From Nocardioides cavernaquae (GTDB lineage: Bacteria > Actinomycetota > Actinomycetes > Propionibacteriales > Nocardioidaceae), in NCBI RefSeq assembly GCF_003600895.1, contig NZ_QYRP01000002.1, positions 3,286,001 to 3,350,000 of the forward strand: DNA of 64,000 nucleotides. Direction: 5' to 3'. This document shows, piece by piece, positions 1 to 9,959 of this stretch. Numbering within the stretch: the first letter of the stretch is position 1; every line of letters begins with the position of its first letter. The notes beneath the pieces are model-generated. The model saw only the letters and a list, made by a program, of their open reading frames with translations. It searched no databases and was not told where the DNA came from. The translations under genes were made by a program, and so were the position numbers.

Positions 1-270
1 CTGAAGGCCGACCTGGTCTGCCAGTACGTCGTCCGGCTCCTCGAGCACATGGACGAGACCAACACGGCCGTCGTCACTCCCCGGATCAACGGCGAGCTCG
101 AGCCGCAGCAGCTCTTCGGCGGCCTGCAGTCGGGGTATCTGGCGCGTGCCGAGGGCAAGCTCCCGGTGGCCGGCGACCGTGACCCGTGGCGCCTGAAGCA
201 CAACTGGTACTTCGACAAGAAGTTCCTCCGCAAGAGCAAGGTGGACGACGGAGTCCTCGAGTTCCACTGA
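1..270 (+). CDS. Flavin-containing monooxygenase, C-terminal end (partial)
   Basis: The reading frame is open from the first base to the TGA at 268-270, so only the last 89 residues are present and the start lies outside the window. The segments 'VVRLLEHMDETN', 'VVTPR' and the ending 'WRLKHNWYFDKK...DDGVLEFH' resemble the tail of the FAD/NADPH-dependent monooxygenases of the EthA/cyclohexanone monooxygenase group, which oxygenate ketones or thioethers. The FAD and NADPH Rossmann motifs are not in view, so the family call rests on the C-terminus alone. The next gene follows on the same strand after 63 bases with its own ribosome binding site. Confidence 0.6.
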   Translation: MKADLVCQYVVRLLEHMDETNTAVVTPRINGELEPQQLFGGLQSGYLARAEGKLPVAGDRDPWRLKHNWYFDKKFLRKSKVDDGVLEFH

Positions 271-333
271 GCAAGCCAGGACGAACCGCGCGCCGTCTGG
301 TGCGCACACCGGGGAACCGGCAAGGTAGGACCC

Positions 334-1233
334 GTGCAGGTCCTCCTTGCCGGTTCTTCCGGTTTCCTGGGCAGTCATCTCGCGGACGCGCTCCGTGCCG
401 ACGGCCACGACATCACCCAGCTGGTGCGCCGCGCGCCCACCTCCGGCGACGAGGTCCGGTGGGACCCCTACAACGGCCGGCTGCCGCAGGCGGTGGTCGA
501 CCAGGCCGACGTGGTGGTCAACCTCGCCGGCTCCCCCACCGCGGGCAACCCGCACTCCTCGACCTGGGCCCACGACCTGCGCGAGAGCCGCGTGACCACC
601 ACGCTCGTGCTGGCCGAAGCCGTTGCACGCAGCCACCGGTTCGGCACGGGCCACGCGGCGTACGTCGCCGGGAGCGCCATGGCCTACTACGGCGACCACG
701 GCAACGAGCTGGTCGACGAGACCGGCTCGTCCAACGGGGGCAGCTTCATGACGTCGGTGGTGCGCGAGTGGGAGGCGGCGACCATGCCCGCACGGCGCGC
801 CGGTGCCCGGGTCGCCCTCGTGCGCACCGCTCCGGTGATGGACCGCACGAGCGCTCCGCTGCGCCAGATGCTGCCGGTCTTCAAGCTCGGGCTCGGGGCC
901 AGGCTCGGCGACGGCCGGCAGTACTTCCCGATGATCTCGCTGCGGGACTGGGTCGGGGGCGTCCGGCACCTGGTCCACAACGACATCTCCGGGCCCGCCA
1001 ACCTGTGCTGCCCGATCACCCCGACCAACGCGGAGTTCACCGACGCCCTGGCCCAGGCCGTCGGCCGGCGGGCACGGCTGGGGGTCCCGGCGAAGCTGCT
1101 CGAGCTCGGCGCCGGACGGGTCTCCCCCGAGCTGCTCGGCTCGACCCGGCTGCGGCCCGAGGTGCTCCCGGACGCGGGCTACATCTTCCGTGACCACGAC
1201 GTCCGGGATGTGCTGGCCGCGGCGCTAGGCTGA
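334..1233 (+). CDS. TIGR01777 family NAD-dependent epimerase-like protein
   Basis: 299-residue SDR-type protein. The N-terminal '[13 protein letters not shown]' is a GxxGxxG dinucleotide-binding loop, followed by 'VVNLAGSP'. '[10 protein letters not shown]' near residue 115 matches the YYG region typical of TIGR01777 (DUF1731) proteins rather than the classical YxxxK. '[16 protein letters not shown]' and the C-terminal '[17 protein letters not shown]' are also family features. The substrate is unknown. I chose the GTG at 334 because AAGGTAGGA lies just upstream. The gene ends 4 bases before lipB, and the same epimerase-lipB-lipA order is known from mycobacteria, suggesting co-conservation rather than a proven role in lipoate metabolism. 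Confidence 0.85.
   Translation: MQVLLAGSSGFLGSHLADALRADGHDITQLVRRAPTSGDEVRWDPYNGRLPQAVVDQADVVVNLAGSPTAGNPHSSTWAHDLRESRVTTTLVLAEAVARSHRFGTGHAAYVAGSAMAYYGDHGNELVDETGSSNGGSFMTSVVREWEAATMPARRAGARVALVRTAPVMDRTSAPLRQMLPVFKLGLGARLGDGRQYFPMISLRDWVGGVRHLVHNDISGPANLCCPITPTNAEFTDALAQAVGRRARLGVPAKLLELGAGRVSPELLGSTRLRPEVLPDAGYIFRDHDVRDVLAAALG
1226..1231 (+). promoter_or_regulatory. -10 element (TAGGCT) for leaderless lipB
   Basis: TAGGCT ends exactly 6 bases before the lipB GTG and overlaps the stop codon of the upstream gene. No Shine-Dalgarno sequence precedes the GTG. Transcription would start at or next to the start codon. Confidence 0.5.
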
Positions 1234-1237
1234 GTCC

Positions 1238-1993
1238 GTGGCTCCCCTCGACACCGACCGCCGTGCCCGTGACTTCCGCGCTCTCCACTTCCGTGTGGCG
1301 GGCATCGGCACCAGCGCGGTCGACTACCTCGAGGCATGGGAGCTCCAGCGCCAGGTGCACGCCTCGGTCGTCGCGGGCGGCACCCCGACCGTGCTGCTGC
1401 TCGAGCACCCCCCGACGTACACCGCGGGGAAGCGCACCGATCCCCACGAGCGCCCGGCCGACCCCGGCGGGGCGCCGGTGATCGACGTCGACCGCGGCGG
1501 CAAGATCACCTTCCACGGCCCCGGTCAGCTGGTCGGCTACCCGATCGTGAAGCTGCCGGACCACGTCCTCGTCGTCGACTACGTACGCCGTGTGGAAGAG
1601 GCCCTGATCCACACCTGCAACGACTTCGGTGTGACGACCGCCCGTGTCCCCGGCCGCAGCGGGGTCTGGCTCCAGGCCGACGCCCGCGGCCCCGAGCGCA
1701 AGATCGCCGCCATCGGCATCCGGGTCAGCCGCGGCGTGACCATGCACGGCTTCTCGCTCAACTGCGACGTCGACATGGGCTGGTACGACCGCTTCGTGCC
1801 CTGCGGGATCGCCGATGCCGGCGTCACCTCGCTCTCCCTCGAGCTCGGCCGTGACGTGACAGCCGCCGAGGTCATCCCCGTCGCCGAGAAGCACCTCGCG
1901 ACATACCTCGCGTGGGATCCCTACGCCGCAACGCCGGACTACGACGCTCGCCCCGAGCCGCCACGCATCGCGCTGGTCCGCCCCAGCGCCTGA
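1238..1993 (+). CDS. lipB: Octanoyltransferase LipB
   Basis: 251 residues. LipB moves octanoyl groups from octanoyl-ACP to the lipoyl domains of 2-oxoacid dehydrogenases and the glycine cleavage H protein in the cytoplasm, the first step of lipoate synthesis. Family motifs are all visible: '[14 protein letters not shown]' (about 53-66), '[17 protein letters not shown]' (about 87-103), the catalytic lysine in 'RKIAAIGI' (K155), 'MHGFSLNC', and the acyl-carrying cysteine in 'VPCGI' (C189). The GTG start has no Shine-Dalgarno but a -10 element 6 bases upstream. lipA follows after a 75-base gap that carries its own promoter. Confidence 0.97.
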   Translation: MAPLDTDRRARDFRALHFRVAGIGTSAVDYLEAWELQRQVHASVVAGGTPTVLLLEHPPTYTAGKRTDPHERPADPGGAPVIDVDRGGKITFHGPGQLVGYPIVKLPDHVLVVDYVRRVEEALIHTCNDFGVTTARVPGRSGVWLQADARGPERKIAAIGIRVSRGVTMHGFSLNCDVDMGWYDRFVPCGIADAGVTSLSLELGRDVTAAEVIPVAEKHLATYLAWDPYAATPDYDARPEPPRIALVRPSA

Positions 1994-2054
1994 GCCCGCC
2001 ACGAGGCGTACTCCTCGGTACGGACGCGCGGGCCGGCGTCTCACGCTCCCCGCG

Positions 2055-2060
2055 TAGACT
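2055..2060 (+). promoter_or_regulatory. -10 element (TAGACT) for lipA
   Basis: TAGACT ends 8 bases before the lipA GTG, and the 8-base spacer has no ribosome binding site. This predicts a leaderless or nearly leaderless lipA transcript separate from lipB. Confidence 0.5.
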
Positions 2061-2068
2061 CGACCCTT

Positions 2069-3025
2069 GTGACGACCTCTCCCACCGCACCTGACGGACG
2101 CAAGATGCTGCGCTTGGAGGTCCGCAATGCGGAGACCCCGATCGAGCGCAAGCCGGAGTGGATCAAGACCCGGGCGAAGATGGGCCCGGAGTACAAGGCC
2201 CTCCAGTCGCTGGTGAAGTCCGAAGGACTCCACACCGTCTGCCAGGAAGCCGGCTGCCCCAACATCTACGAGTGCTGGGAAGACCGCGAGGCGACGTTCC
2301 TCATCGGCGGCGACCAGTGCACGCGACGCTGCGACTTCTGCCAGATCGACACCGGCAAGCCCGCACCCCTGGACCGTGACGAGCCGCGCCGCGTGGCCGA
2401 GTCCGTGCAGACGATGGGCCTGAAGTACGCCACCATCACCGGCGTCGCGCGCGACGACCTGCCCGACGGCGGCGCCTGGCTGTACGCCGAGACCGTGCGC
2501 GCGATCCACGAGCTGAACCCGGAGACCGGCGTCGAGAACCTGGTCCCCGACTTCAACGGCGTCCCGGAGCTCCTGCAGGAGGTCTTCGAGGCGCGTCCCG
2601 AGGTGCTCGCACACAACGTCGAGACGGTGCCGCGCATCTTCAAGCGCATCCGTCCGGCCTTCCGCTACGAGCGCTCGCTCGACGTGATCACCCAGGCCCG
2701 CGAGTTCGGCCTGGTCACCAAGTCCAACCTGATCCTCGGCATGGGCGAGACCCGCGAGGAGATCAGCCAGGCGCTGCAGGACCTGCACGACGCCCGCTGC
2801 GAGCTGATCACCATCACGCAGTACCTCCGCCCGACCTTGCGCCACCACCCGGTCGAGCGCTGGGTCAAGCCGGAAGAGTTCGTCGAGCTCGCGCAGGAGG
2901 CAGAGGAGATCGGCTTCGCCGGCGTCCTCTCAGGACCGCTGGTCCGTTCGTCCTACCGGGCCGGACGGCTGTACCGTCAGGCCATCGAGTCGCGGGGCGA
3001 GGCCCTCGCCACCGTGACTTCCTGA
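2069..3025 (+). CDS. lipA: Lipoyl synthase LipA (radical SAM)
   Basis: 318 residues. LipA inserts two sulfur atoms into protein-bound octanoyl chains, completing lipoate on the dehydrogenase subunits. Both Fe-S clusters can be assigned: the auxiliary cluster cysteines in '[12 protein letters not shown]' (C58, C63, C69) and the radical SAM CxxxCxxC in 'CTRRCDFC' (C84, C88, C91). The C-terminal 'RSSYRAG' supplies the conserved serine that ligates the auxiliary cluster. Length is normal for the family. It acts directly after LipB, encoded just upstream, and serves the pyruvate dehydrogenase whose E1 is at the other end of the window. Confidence 0.98.
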   Translation: MTTSPTAPDGRKMLRLEVRNAETPIERKPEWIKTRAKMGPEYKALQSLVKSEGLHTVCQEAGCPNIYECWEDREATFLIGGDQCTRRCDFCQIDTGKPAPLDRDEPRRVAESVQTMGLKYATITGVARDDLPDGGAWLYAETVRAIHELNPETGVENLVPDFNGVPELLQEVFEARPEVLAHNVETVPRIFKRIRPAFRYERSLDVITQAREFGLVTKSNLILGMGETREEISQALQDLHDARCELITITQYLRPTLRHHPVERWVKPEEFVELAQEAEEIGFAGVLSGPLVRSSYRAGRLYRQAIESRGEALATVTS

Positions 3026-3064
3026 CCTCCCCATCCAACAAGACAGCCACCGGAGACACCGCAC

Positions 3065-3772
3065 ATGTCGACTCCTGCCGCACCGCCCACCAAGCGCCGC
3101 CAGCAGCTCGTCCAGGCCTACAAGATGGCGCGCAAGACCGACTCGCGCCTCCTGATCTGGATCATCGCCGCCTTCGTTGTCTTCGGCGCCCTGGGCTTCC
3201 TGCTGCTCTCGTTCATCCCTGGCCCGGACACCCTGCGCATCGTCCTCAGCGTCATCGGAGCGATCCTCTTCGGCGTCATCGGTGCGCTGGCAGTCTTCGG
3301 CCGGCGCGCCCAGAAGGCAGCGTTCCTGCAGATGGAGGGCCAGAAGGGCGCCTCCGTCGCGGCCCTGTCGACCCTGCGTCGAGGCTGGAAGGTCAACCAG
3401 ATGCCGGTGGCGTTCAACAAGCAGCAGGACCTCGTCTTCCGCGTCGTCGGCCCCCCGGGCATCGTCCTCGTCGGTGAGGGCAGCGGCGCCCGCATCAAGC
3501 AGCTGCTCGCCAGCGAGAAGCGCAACCACGAGCGCGTGCTGAGCGAGACGCCGATCCACGAGGTCATCCTCGGCAACGGCGCCGGCGAGGTCCCGCTGCC
3601 GAAGCTGGTCCGTCACGTCACCAAGCTCGGTCGCAACGTCAAGCCCGCGCAGATGACCGACATCCTCAACCGGCTCAAGGCCCTGGACGCAAACCGTTCC
3701 GCGGTCCCGATCCCGAAGGGCCCCGTGCCGACCAGCATGAAGGGCCAGCGCGGCAACACCAAGGGTCGCTAG
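3065..3772 (+). CDS. DUF4191 family membrane protein
   Basis: 235 residues. A basic N-terminus leads into two hydrophobic segments, about residues 31-53 ('LLIWIIAAFVVFGALGFLLL') and 57-80, then a soluble domain with 'GWKVNQMPVAFNKQQDLVFRVVGPPGIVLVGEG', characteristic of DUF4191. The function is unknown. In mycobacteria the same family sits directly after lipA and before an RDD gene, as here. A CCGGAGAC ribosome binding site precedes the ATG. The stop codon overlaps the end of the convergent lipoprotein gene by 4 bases, so there is no room for a terminator between them. Confidence 0.85.
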   Translation: MSTPAAPPTKRRQQLVQAYKMARKTDSRLLIWIIAAFVVFGALGFLLLSFIPGPDTLRIVLSVIGAILFGVIGALAVFGRRAQKAAFLQMEGQKGASVAALSTLRRGWKVNQMPVAFNKQQDLVFRVVGPPGIVLVGEGSGARIKQLLASEKRNHERVLSETPIHEVILGNGAGEVPLPKLVRHVTKLGRNVKPAQMTDILNRLKALDANRSAVPIPKGPVPTSMKGQRGNTKGR

Positions 3773-4557
3773 CGCGGGATGAGGTCTTCCTCGTCCGGCG
3801 GCTTGATGCTCAGCGGCTCGCAGTAGCCACTGAAGGTCATGGTGGTCTTGCCGCCGTCAACCTCGCCCTGCACCTTGTGCACGAGGTTCCAGGCATCGAC
3901 CCAGACGTACCAGGTGACGTACGCCGGCATGCCGGCCGGCGCGTCGATGCCGGCCGCGCGGGCTGCGAGGCGCGGGTCGACGTTGAACTCGTAGAACTCC
4001 GTCTTCGAGCCGTCGTCCAGCGTCTCCTTGCCGACGTACTTCACGCCGACGAGCCCGGCCTCCCATGCGGTGAGGCTGGCGTTGATGCCCGCGCTCTCGA
4101 GCTCGGCCTTCATCGGCTTGGCCACCGGGTCGCGCGGGTCGTTGATGTCGATCGGCACGAACTTGCCCTCGGGCGTGATGCCGTCGCCGGACACATACAT
4201 CGTCTCGTCGAGGTAGATCAGGCGCAGCCCGATGCCGTCGGCGCCCGACATGGTCAGATCCATGCTGGTCAGCTCGTCGGCGGTGGAGTCGCCGGAGCCC
4301 TCCATCGAGACCGTCCGCTTGCCCACGGTCTCGTCCACCCGGAAGCGTTGGGTGAGGCGGCGGTCAGCGGCCTTGCCGAGCAGGTCGGACGCGTTCTTGA
4401 GCGTCAGGTGCCCGGCGCGACGGGTGGTCAGGCCGCACGGGCCCTCCGCGGCCTTGTCCTCCGTCCTGGCCGGGTCGCCGCCACCACATGAGGTGAGGGT
4501 GGAGGCCAGTGCCACGACGGCGAGCGAGGCCGCCGCGCGGCGTACCTGGCGCGTCAC
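3769..4557 (-). CDS. Lipoprotein, LppX/LprAFG-like
   Basis: 262 residues. The N-terminus has arginines, a hydrophobic stretch and the lipobox 'LTSCGGG', so it should be exported and lipid-anchored. The rest contains regularly spaced 'STADELTSMDLTMSGADG' and 'GLRLIYLDETMYVSGDG' segments, as in the LppX/LprG-type beta-sheet fold that carries lipids in mycobacteria. Lipid carriage here is only an inference. Its GTG start overlaps the TGA of the upstream lipoprotein (GTGA), implying translational coupling. The two proteins have similar layouts and probably arose by duplication. It is convergent with the DUF4191 gene. Confidence 0.75.
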   Translation of the reverse strand: MTRQVRRAAASLAVVALASTLTSCGGGDPARTEDKAAEGPCGLTTRRAGHLTLKNASDLLGKAADRRLTQRFRVDETVGKRTVSMEGSGDSTADELTSMDLTMSGADGIGLRLIYLDETMYVSGDGITPEGKFVPIDINDPRDPVAKPMKAELESAGINASLTAWEAGLVGVKYVGKETLDDGSKTEFYEFNVDPRLAARAAGIDAPAGMPAYVTWYVWVDAWNLVHKVQGEVDGGKTTMTFSGYCEPLSIKPPDEEDLIPR

Positions 4558-5405
4558 CCGTTGGCCATGAGCTGCGATGCGGGCGGCTTCTGGACGTCGA
4601 CGTCCTTGCCGAACTGCGAGAACGTGCCGTCCATGACGAACTTCTTGCCCTGCACGGGCATCTCCATCTGCATGCCGCGCATGCGGTTGTCGTCATCGAG
4701 GTAGAGCTCCATGACGACGGTGTCGGGAAGGCTCGCGCCTCCGGCCAGGGAGGCGAGCTGCGAGGAGTCCATGCGCACGCGGTAGCGATCGACCTCCACG
4801 CCCGAGCGCTCGGTCTCGCCGAGGTAGGTCACCGCACGGATCGCCTTCGCGAACTCGTCGACCTGCGCGGCCGGGTCCATGCTTTTCAGGGACTGGGCGA
4901 TGTCACCAGGAGCATCGTCGAGGTCGACGACCATGAACTTGTCCTCGGCCACGCCGGGCATGCGCATGTAGAACGAGCCCTCGACGAGCCGGATCTCGGC
5001 CTTGCCCACCTGCGGGAGCGTCATCGTCATGATCGCCTCCGGGTCCTTGCCCGAGGCGTCGATGTCACCCTCGGTGACCACCCTCTGTCCGGCCACCTCC
5101 ATCACGATCCGCGCGTGGCTGGAGGAGACGTCGCTGTTGCCGTCCTTGAGGTCGTCGACGAACGACTCGACGGACACGGCCTGCCCCTTGGACGGGTCCG
5201 ACGCATCCGCGGAGCTGGAGCCGGCGGTGGGACCGGAGGGCGATGGGGAGGTCGACCCGCTGGTCGGAGAGCTGTTCGCGGCCTCGTCCTTCGCGGCGCC
5301 GTCCTTCGCAGCGCCGTCCTTGTCGCCGCACCCTGTCAGCACGAGGGTGCCGACGACGGCGCATGCGGCCAGCGAGCGGGTCAGCTTGATGTGCCGGAAA
5401 TCCAT
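4554..5405 (-). CDS. Lipoprotein, LppX/LprAFG-like (paralog of the next gene)
   Basis: 283 residues from the ATG at 5405; an in-frame GTG at 5417 would add four residues. The signal peptide 'TRSLAACAVVGTLVLTGC' ends in a lipobox. An Asp/Lys/Ala-rich and then Ser/Pro/Thr-rich linker of about 50 residues ('GDKDGAAKDGAAKDEAA') ties the anchor to a globular domain with 'HARIVMEVAGQRVVTEGDIDASG' and 'GSFYMRMPGVAEDKFMVVDLD', which resembles the following gene. I infer a surface lipid-binding or substrate-binding role. The start is uncertain: GGAG lies 11 bases before the ATG. The RDD gene ends 24 bases upstream, so RDD and both lipoproteins may form one transcript. Confidence 0.75.
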   Translation of the reverse strand: MDFRHIKLTRSLAACAVVGTLVLTGCGDKDGAAKDGAAKDEAANSSPTSGSTSPSPSGPTAGSSSADASDPSKGQAVSVESFVDDLKDGNSDVSSSHARIVMEVAGQRVVTEGDIDASGKDPEAIMTMTLPQVGKAEIRLVEGSFYMRMPGVAEDKFMVVDLDDAPGDIAQSLKSMDPAAQVDEFAKAIRAVTYLGETERSGVEVDRYRVRMDSSQLASLAGGASLPDTVVMELYLDDDNRMRGMQMEMPVQGKKFVMDGTFSQFGKDVDVQKPPASQLMANG

Positions 5406-5429
5406 GTCTTCGTGCACTCCGTTCAGTTC

Positions 5430-5825
5430 TCAGCCTGCGTGGAGGGGAACCACGCGCGAGCCCGCGACCAGGTCGTGCAATCCACGACCGTCGGGCTTGA
5501 AGACCAGCGGCGGGATCACCAGCGCGATCATGGCAGACCGGGCCAGCGCTGGCAGGGGTCCGAGGCGCCCTCCGTCGAGCCGTACGACGCGGAGCCGCGT
5601 CATCAGCTGGCCGAAGGATCCGCCGAGCAGCGTCGTGAAGACGGCGGCCTCCACGACGAAGATCCCCAGCGTGTAGAAGCCGGACACGTTGCTGCCCGAC
5701 CAGCGGTCGGCTCCGAGCACCAGGACGGTGATGGCGGTGCATGCCATCCAGTCGATGACGAGGGCCAGGAGGCGCCTGCCCCAGGAAGCGGTCTCTGGTG
5801 CGAGGTCAGCGGCGGAGTTGGTCAC
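5430..5825 (-). CDS. RDD family membrane protein
   Basis: 131 residues. 'GRRLLALVIDWMACTAITVLVL' (about 16-37) holds the family's R and D residues within the first membrane helix. A second helix follows ('YTLGIFVVEAAVFTTLLGG'), then 'SFGQLMTRLRVVRLDGG', a hallmark of RDD proteins, and a third hydrophobic stretch ('SAMIALVIPPLVF'). The role is unknown; some RDD proteins act in ion transport. The GTG start has TAGCGT 6 bases upstream and no ribosome binding site. It stands where mycobacteria also carry an RDD gene between DUF4191 and glnA. Confidence 0.85.
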   Translation of the reverse strand: MTNSAADLAPETASWGRRLLALVIDWMACTAITVLVLGADRWSGSNVSGFYTLGIFVVEAAVFTTLLGGSFGQLMTRLRVVRLDGGRLGPLPALARSAMIALVIPPLVFKPDGRGLHDLVAGSRVVPLHAG

Positions 5826-5831
5826 GGCGTC

Positions 5832-5837
5832 ACGCTA
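5832..5837 (-). promoter_or_regulatory. -10 element (TAGCGT) for leaderless RDD gene
   Basis: On the minus strand TAGCGT ends exactly 6 bases before the GTG start of the RDD gene, with no ribosome binding site between. Confidence 0.45.
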
Positions 5838-5906
5838 GTCGAGGGCTTGGCAACCAGCCCTCACAACCTCTTCACGGTCCGCGTTGTGGCCTGTGCCACA
5901 GGTTCT

Positions 5907-5943
5907 GTTACATGCCCGAAACACAAGGGTACGGGAGCGAAAC
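5907..5943 (+). promoter_or_regulatory. GlnR-type operator upstream of glutamine synthetase III
   Basis: Four 5-mers stand in a row: GTTAC (5907), GAAAC (5918), GGTAC (5928) and GAAAC (5939). Their starts are 11, 10 and 11 bases apart, one helical turn each. This matches the actinobacterial GlnR box as I know it, two pairs of gTnAC-n6-GaAAC, with the middle spacer one base short. It ends 69 bases before the ATG of the GSIII gene, a position suited to activation or repression by nitrogen supply. Confidence 0.7.
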
Positions 5944-6012
5944 GCCACGCCACTAGGGTTCCCGGGAAACCCGATTCAGGCGACACCGGATCGCCGAGCC
6001 AAGGAGCACTGC

Positions 6013-8190
6013 ATGACTGCGAACCCCACCCGTCTGGGTGCGATCCGTGAGATCGAGGCCAACGAGGCCCCGACCGCTTTCTTCAACGGCACCGACGAGT
6101 CGCCCGAGATCTTCGGCGAGAACGTCTTCTCGCTTCCGGTGATGGCCAAGCGCCTCCCGAAGTCGGTCTACAAGTCGGTCGCCGCGACCATCGAGAAGGG
6201 CGACAAGCTCGACCCGGCCATCGCCGACGTCGTTGCCGCCGCGATGAAGGACTGGGCGATGGAGAAGGGCGTCACGCACTACGCGCACGTCTTCTACCCG
6301 CTCACCGGCCTGACCGCCGAGAAGCACGACTCCTTCATGGAGCCGGTCGGCGACGGCACCGCGATCTGGGAGTTCCAGGGCAAGATCCTCGTCCAGGGCG
6401 AGCCCGACGCGTCGTCGTTCCCCAACGGCGGCATCCGCGCCACGTTCGAGGCCCGCGGTTACACCGGTTGGGACGTCCAGTCGCCGGCGTACATCCTCGA
6501 GAACCCCAACGGCTCGACGCTGTGCATCCCGACCATCTTCGTGTCGATGACCGGCGAGGCCCTTGACTACAAGACCCCGCTCCTGCGTTCGCAGAAGGCG
6601 ATGTCGGAGCAGGCCACGCGCGTCCTGGCTGCCTTCGGCCACAAGGACATCGACAACGTCGTCTCCTACTGCGGTCCCGAGCAGGAGTACTTCCTGGTCG
6701 ACACCTCCTTCGTCAACTCCCGCCCCGACCTGCTCATTGCCGGTCGCACCCTCTTCGGCGCCAAGCCGGCGAAGGGCCAGGAGTTCGACGACCACTACTT
6801 CGGTGCCATCCCGGAGCGCGTCCTCGCGTTCATGCACGACACCGAGCGCGCGCTGTTCAAGCTGGGCGTCCCGGCGAAGACCCGCCACAACGAGGTGGCC
6901 CCCGGCCAGTTCGAGATCGCCCCGGTCTTCCAGAAGGCCAACCTGGCCGCCGACCACCAGCAGCTGCTCATGACGACCTTCAAGTCGATCGCGAAGCGCC
7001 ACGGTTTCGCGGCGCTCTTCCACGAGAAGCCGTTCGCGGGCGTCAACGGCTCGGGCAAGCACGTCAACTTCTCCTTCGGCAACGGCAACCAGGGCAACTT
7101 CCTGAACCCGGGTGACAACCCGCACGACAACGCGCAGTTCCTCGTGTTCTGCGCCGCCGTGATCCGCGCCGTCCACCTCTACGGCGGCCTGCTGCGCGTG
7201 TCGATCGCCTCGGCCGGCAACGACCACCGCCTGGGCGCCAACGAGGCCCCGCCGGCGATCATCTCGATCTTCCTCGGCGACCAGCTGCAGGACGTCTTCG
7301 AGCAGATCGCGAAGGGTGGTGCGACCTCCTCGAAGCAGAAGGGCGCCCTCTCGGTCGGTGTCGACAGCCTCCCCGTCCTGACCCAGGACGCCGGCGACCG
7401 CAACCGCACCTCGCCGATGGCCTTCACCGGCAACCGCTTCGAGTTCCGCGCCGTCGGCTCGGCCCAGACCGTTGCCGCGCCGCTCGTCATCATCAACACG
7501 ATCATGGCCGAGGCGCTCGACTACATCGCGACCGAGCTCGAGGCTGCAGTCGCGTCCGGCACCGAGTTCAACGCTGCCGTCCAGCAGGTCCTCGCCAAGG
7601 TCATCGAGCAGCACGGCGCCGCGGTCTTCAACGGCAACGGCTACTCCACCGAGTGGCACGAGGAGGCCGTCACCCGCGGCCTGAAGAAGCTCGACACCAC
7701 CGTCGACTCCCTCCCGGAGTACCAGACGCCGGAGGCCAAGGAGCTGTTCTCGAAGTACGGCGTCTTCAACGAGGCCGAGCTCGAGGCCCGCTACGAGGTT
7801 GCCCTCGAGCAGTACCTCATGGCCGTCAACGTCGAGGCCAACCTGACCGAGGAGATCGCCAAGACGACGATCCTGCCGTCGGCAGTCCGCTACCAGACCG
7901 AGCTCGCCGACAACGTCGCCTCCCTCGAGGCGGCTGGCATCGAGGCCGACAAGTCCGACCTGCTCGCCTTGTCCGAGCTCGTCGCGACGCTCCGTACCGG
8001 CATCAAGGGCCTCCAGGCTGCGGTCGCCGGTCAGCACGACACCGAGGGCATCGAGGAGGCGGCGTACGTCAAGGACACCGTCCTCCCGGCGATGCTCGTG
8101 GTCCGTGAAGCCGCGGACGCCCTCGAGTCCGTCGTCGCCGACGACCTCTGGGACCTCCCGACCTACCAGGAGATGCTCTTCATCCGATGA
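6013..8190 (+). CDS. glnN: Glutamine synthetase type III
   Basis: 725 residues, the usual size of GSIII and far longer than the 450-470 of type I. It makes glutamine from glutamate, ammonia and ATP. Family signatures include '[21 protein letters not shown]' near residue 40, '[18 protein letters not shown]', '[16 protein letters not shown]' and '[21 protein letters not shown]'. The ATG at 6013 has AAGGAG 7 bases upstream; the frame stays open further upstream, but that stretch holds the GlnR-type operator and is not coding. A strong terminator follows the stop, so the gene is monocistronic. It is the largest of the three glutamine synthetases here and the only one with a visible GlnR site. Confidence 0.96.
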   Translation: MTANPTRLGAIREIEANEAPTAFFNGTDESPEIFGENVFSLPVMAKRLPKSVYKSVAATIEKGDKLDPAIADVVAAAMKDWAMEKGVTHYAHVFYPLTGLTAEKHDSFMEPVGDGTAIWEFQGKILVQGEPDASSFPNGGIRATFEARGYTGWDVQSPAYILENPNGSTLCIPTIFVSMTGEALDYKTPLLRSQKAMSEQATRVLAAFGHKDIDNVVSYCGPEQEYFLVDTSFVNSRPDLLIAGRTLFGAKPAKGQEFDDHYFGAIPERVLAFMHDTERALFKLGVPAKTRHNEVAPGQFEIAPVFQKANLAADHQQLLMTTFKSIAKRHGFAALFHEKPFAGVNGSGKHVNFSFGNGNQGNFLNPGDNPHDNAQFLVFCAAVIRAVHLYGGLLRVSIASAGNDHRLGANEAPPAIISIFLGDQLQDVFEQIAKGGATSSKQKGALSVGVDSLPVLTQDAGDRNRTSPMAFTGNRFEFRAVGSAQTVAAPLVIINTIMAEALDYIATELEAAVASGTEFNAAVQQVLAKVIEQHGAAVFNGNGYSTEWHEEAVTRGLKKLDTTVDSLPEYQTPEAKELFSKYGVFNEAELEARYEVALEQYLMAVNVEANLTEEIAKTTILPSAVRYQTELADNVASLEAAGIEADKSDLLALSELVATLRTGIKGLQAAVAGQHDTEGIEEAAYVKDTVLPAMLVVREAADALESVVADDLWDLPTYQEMLFIR

Positions 8191-8211
8191 GTTCCTGAGG
8201 GTCTGACCTCA

Positions 8212-8254
8212 CGAGGACCGGTCCCCGCTACGGCGGGGGCCGGTCCTCGTTTTT
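8212..8254 (+). terminator. Rho-independent terminator after glnN
   Basis: A 17-bp stem (8212-8228 with 8233-8249, one G-U pair) closes a 4-base loop and is followed by a run of T at 8250-8254. It separates glnN from glnA. Confidence 0.9.
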
Positions 8255-8329
8255 ACGTTTGGGGTGCTGTGCCCGCGCGGGCCCCTGTTGTAAGTTGCCG
8301 ACAGGTTCAGATCGCGACCAGGAGGACGA

Positions 8330-9751
<1,422 letters not shown>

Positions 9752-9784
9752 CAAGCGAGCAGCTCCTGCCAGCAGGCGGGTTCG

Positions 9785-9825
9785 GGCGCCGCCAGTCCAA
9801 CGGGACTGGCGGCGCCTGCCGGTTT
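9785..9825 (+). terminator. Rho-independent terminator after glnA
   Basis: A perfect 14-bp GC-rich stem (9785-9798 with 9803-9816) encloses the loop AACG and is followed by a short T-containing tail ending GGTTTT. Confidence 0.85.
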
Positions 9826-9847
9826 TCCGGGGTCCGAGCGGGGCGGC

Positions 9848-9877
9848 GTTGGCATCGCCGCCGTGGCGATTGCCAAC
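9848..9877. repeat. Inverted repeat between glnA terminator and flavin reductase gene
   Basis: GTTGGCATCGCC at 9848-9859 pairs with GGCGATTGCCAAC at 9865-9877, leaving one bulged base and a 5-base loop. It has no T-run, so it is more likely an operator or RNA hairpin for the following gene, whose ATG is 83 bases downstream. Confidence 0.5.
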
Positions 9878-9959
9878 CCGATGGTGTGACGCCGACGAAT
9901 CCGTAGGATCGACCCGCTTCAGCACGGACCGGCTGGGCACCACCAGGAGGACTCGGCTG

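Noticed and set aside
1037..2848. 603-codon open frame on the minus strand
   Set aside because: Antisense to lipB and lipA, both unmistakable. A high-GC artefact.
5848..5867. Short dyad AGGGCT-N7-AGCCCT upstream of the RDD gene
   Set aside because: Six-base GC-rich arms of this kind are common by chance here, and the leaderless -10 of the RDD gene lies outside it.
4509..6050. 513-codon open frame on the plus strand
   Set aside because: Antisense to two lipoproteins and the RDD gene, which have clear lipoboxes and membrane helices; it also runs over the GlnR-type operator.
5953..8037. 694-codon open frame on the minus strand
   Set aside because: Antisense to glnN; composition is Asp/Glu/Arg/Val-rich as expected for the complement of a GC-rich gene.
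8261..8329. Possible GlnR box ahead of glnA
   Set aside because: TTGTAA and related pieces are present but the four-part spacing of the GlnR box is not. I do not call it.
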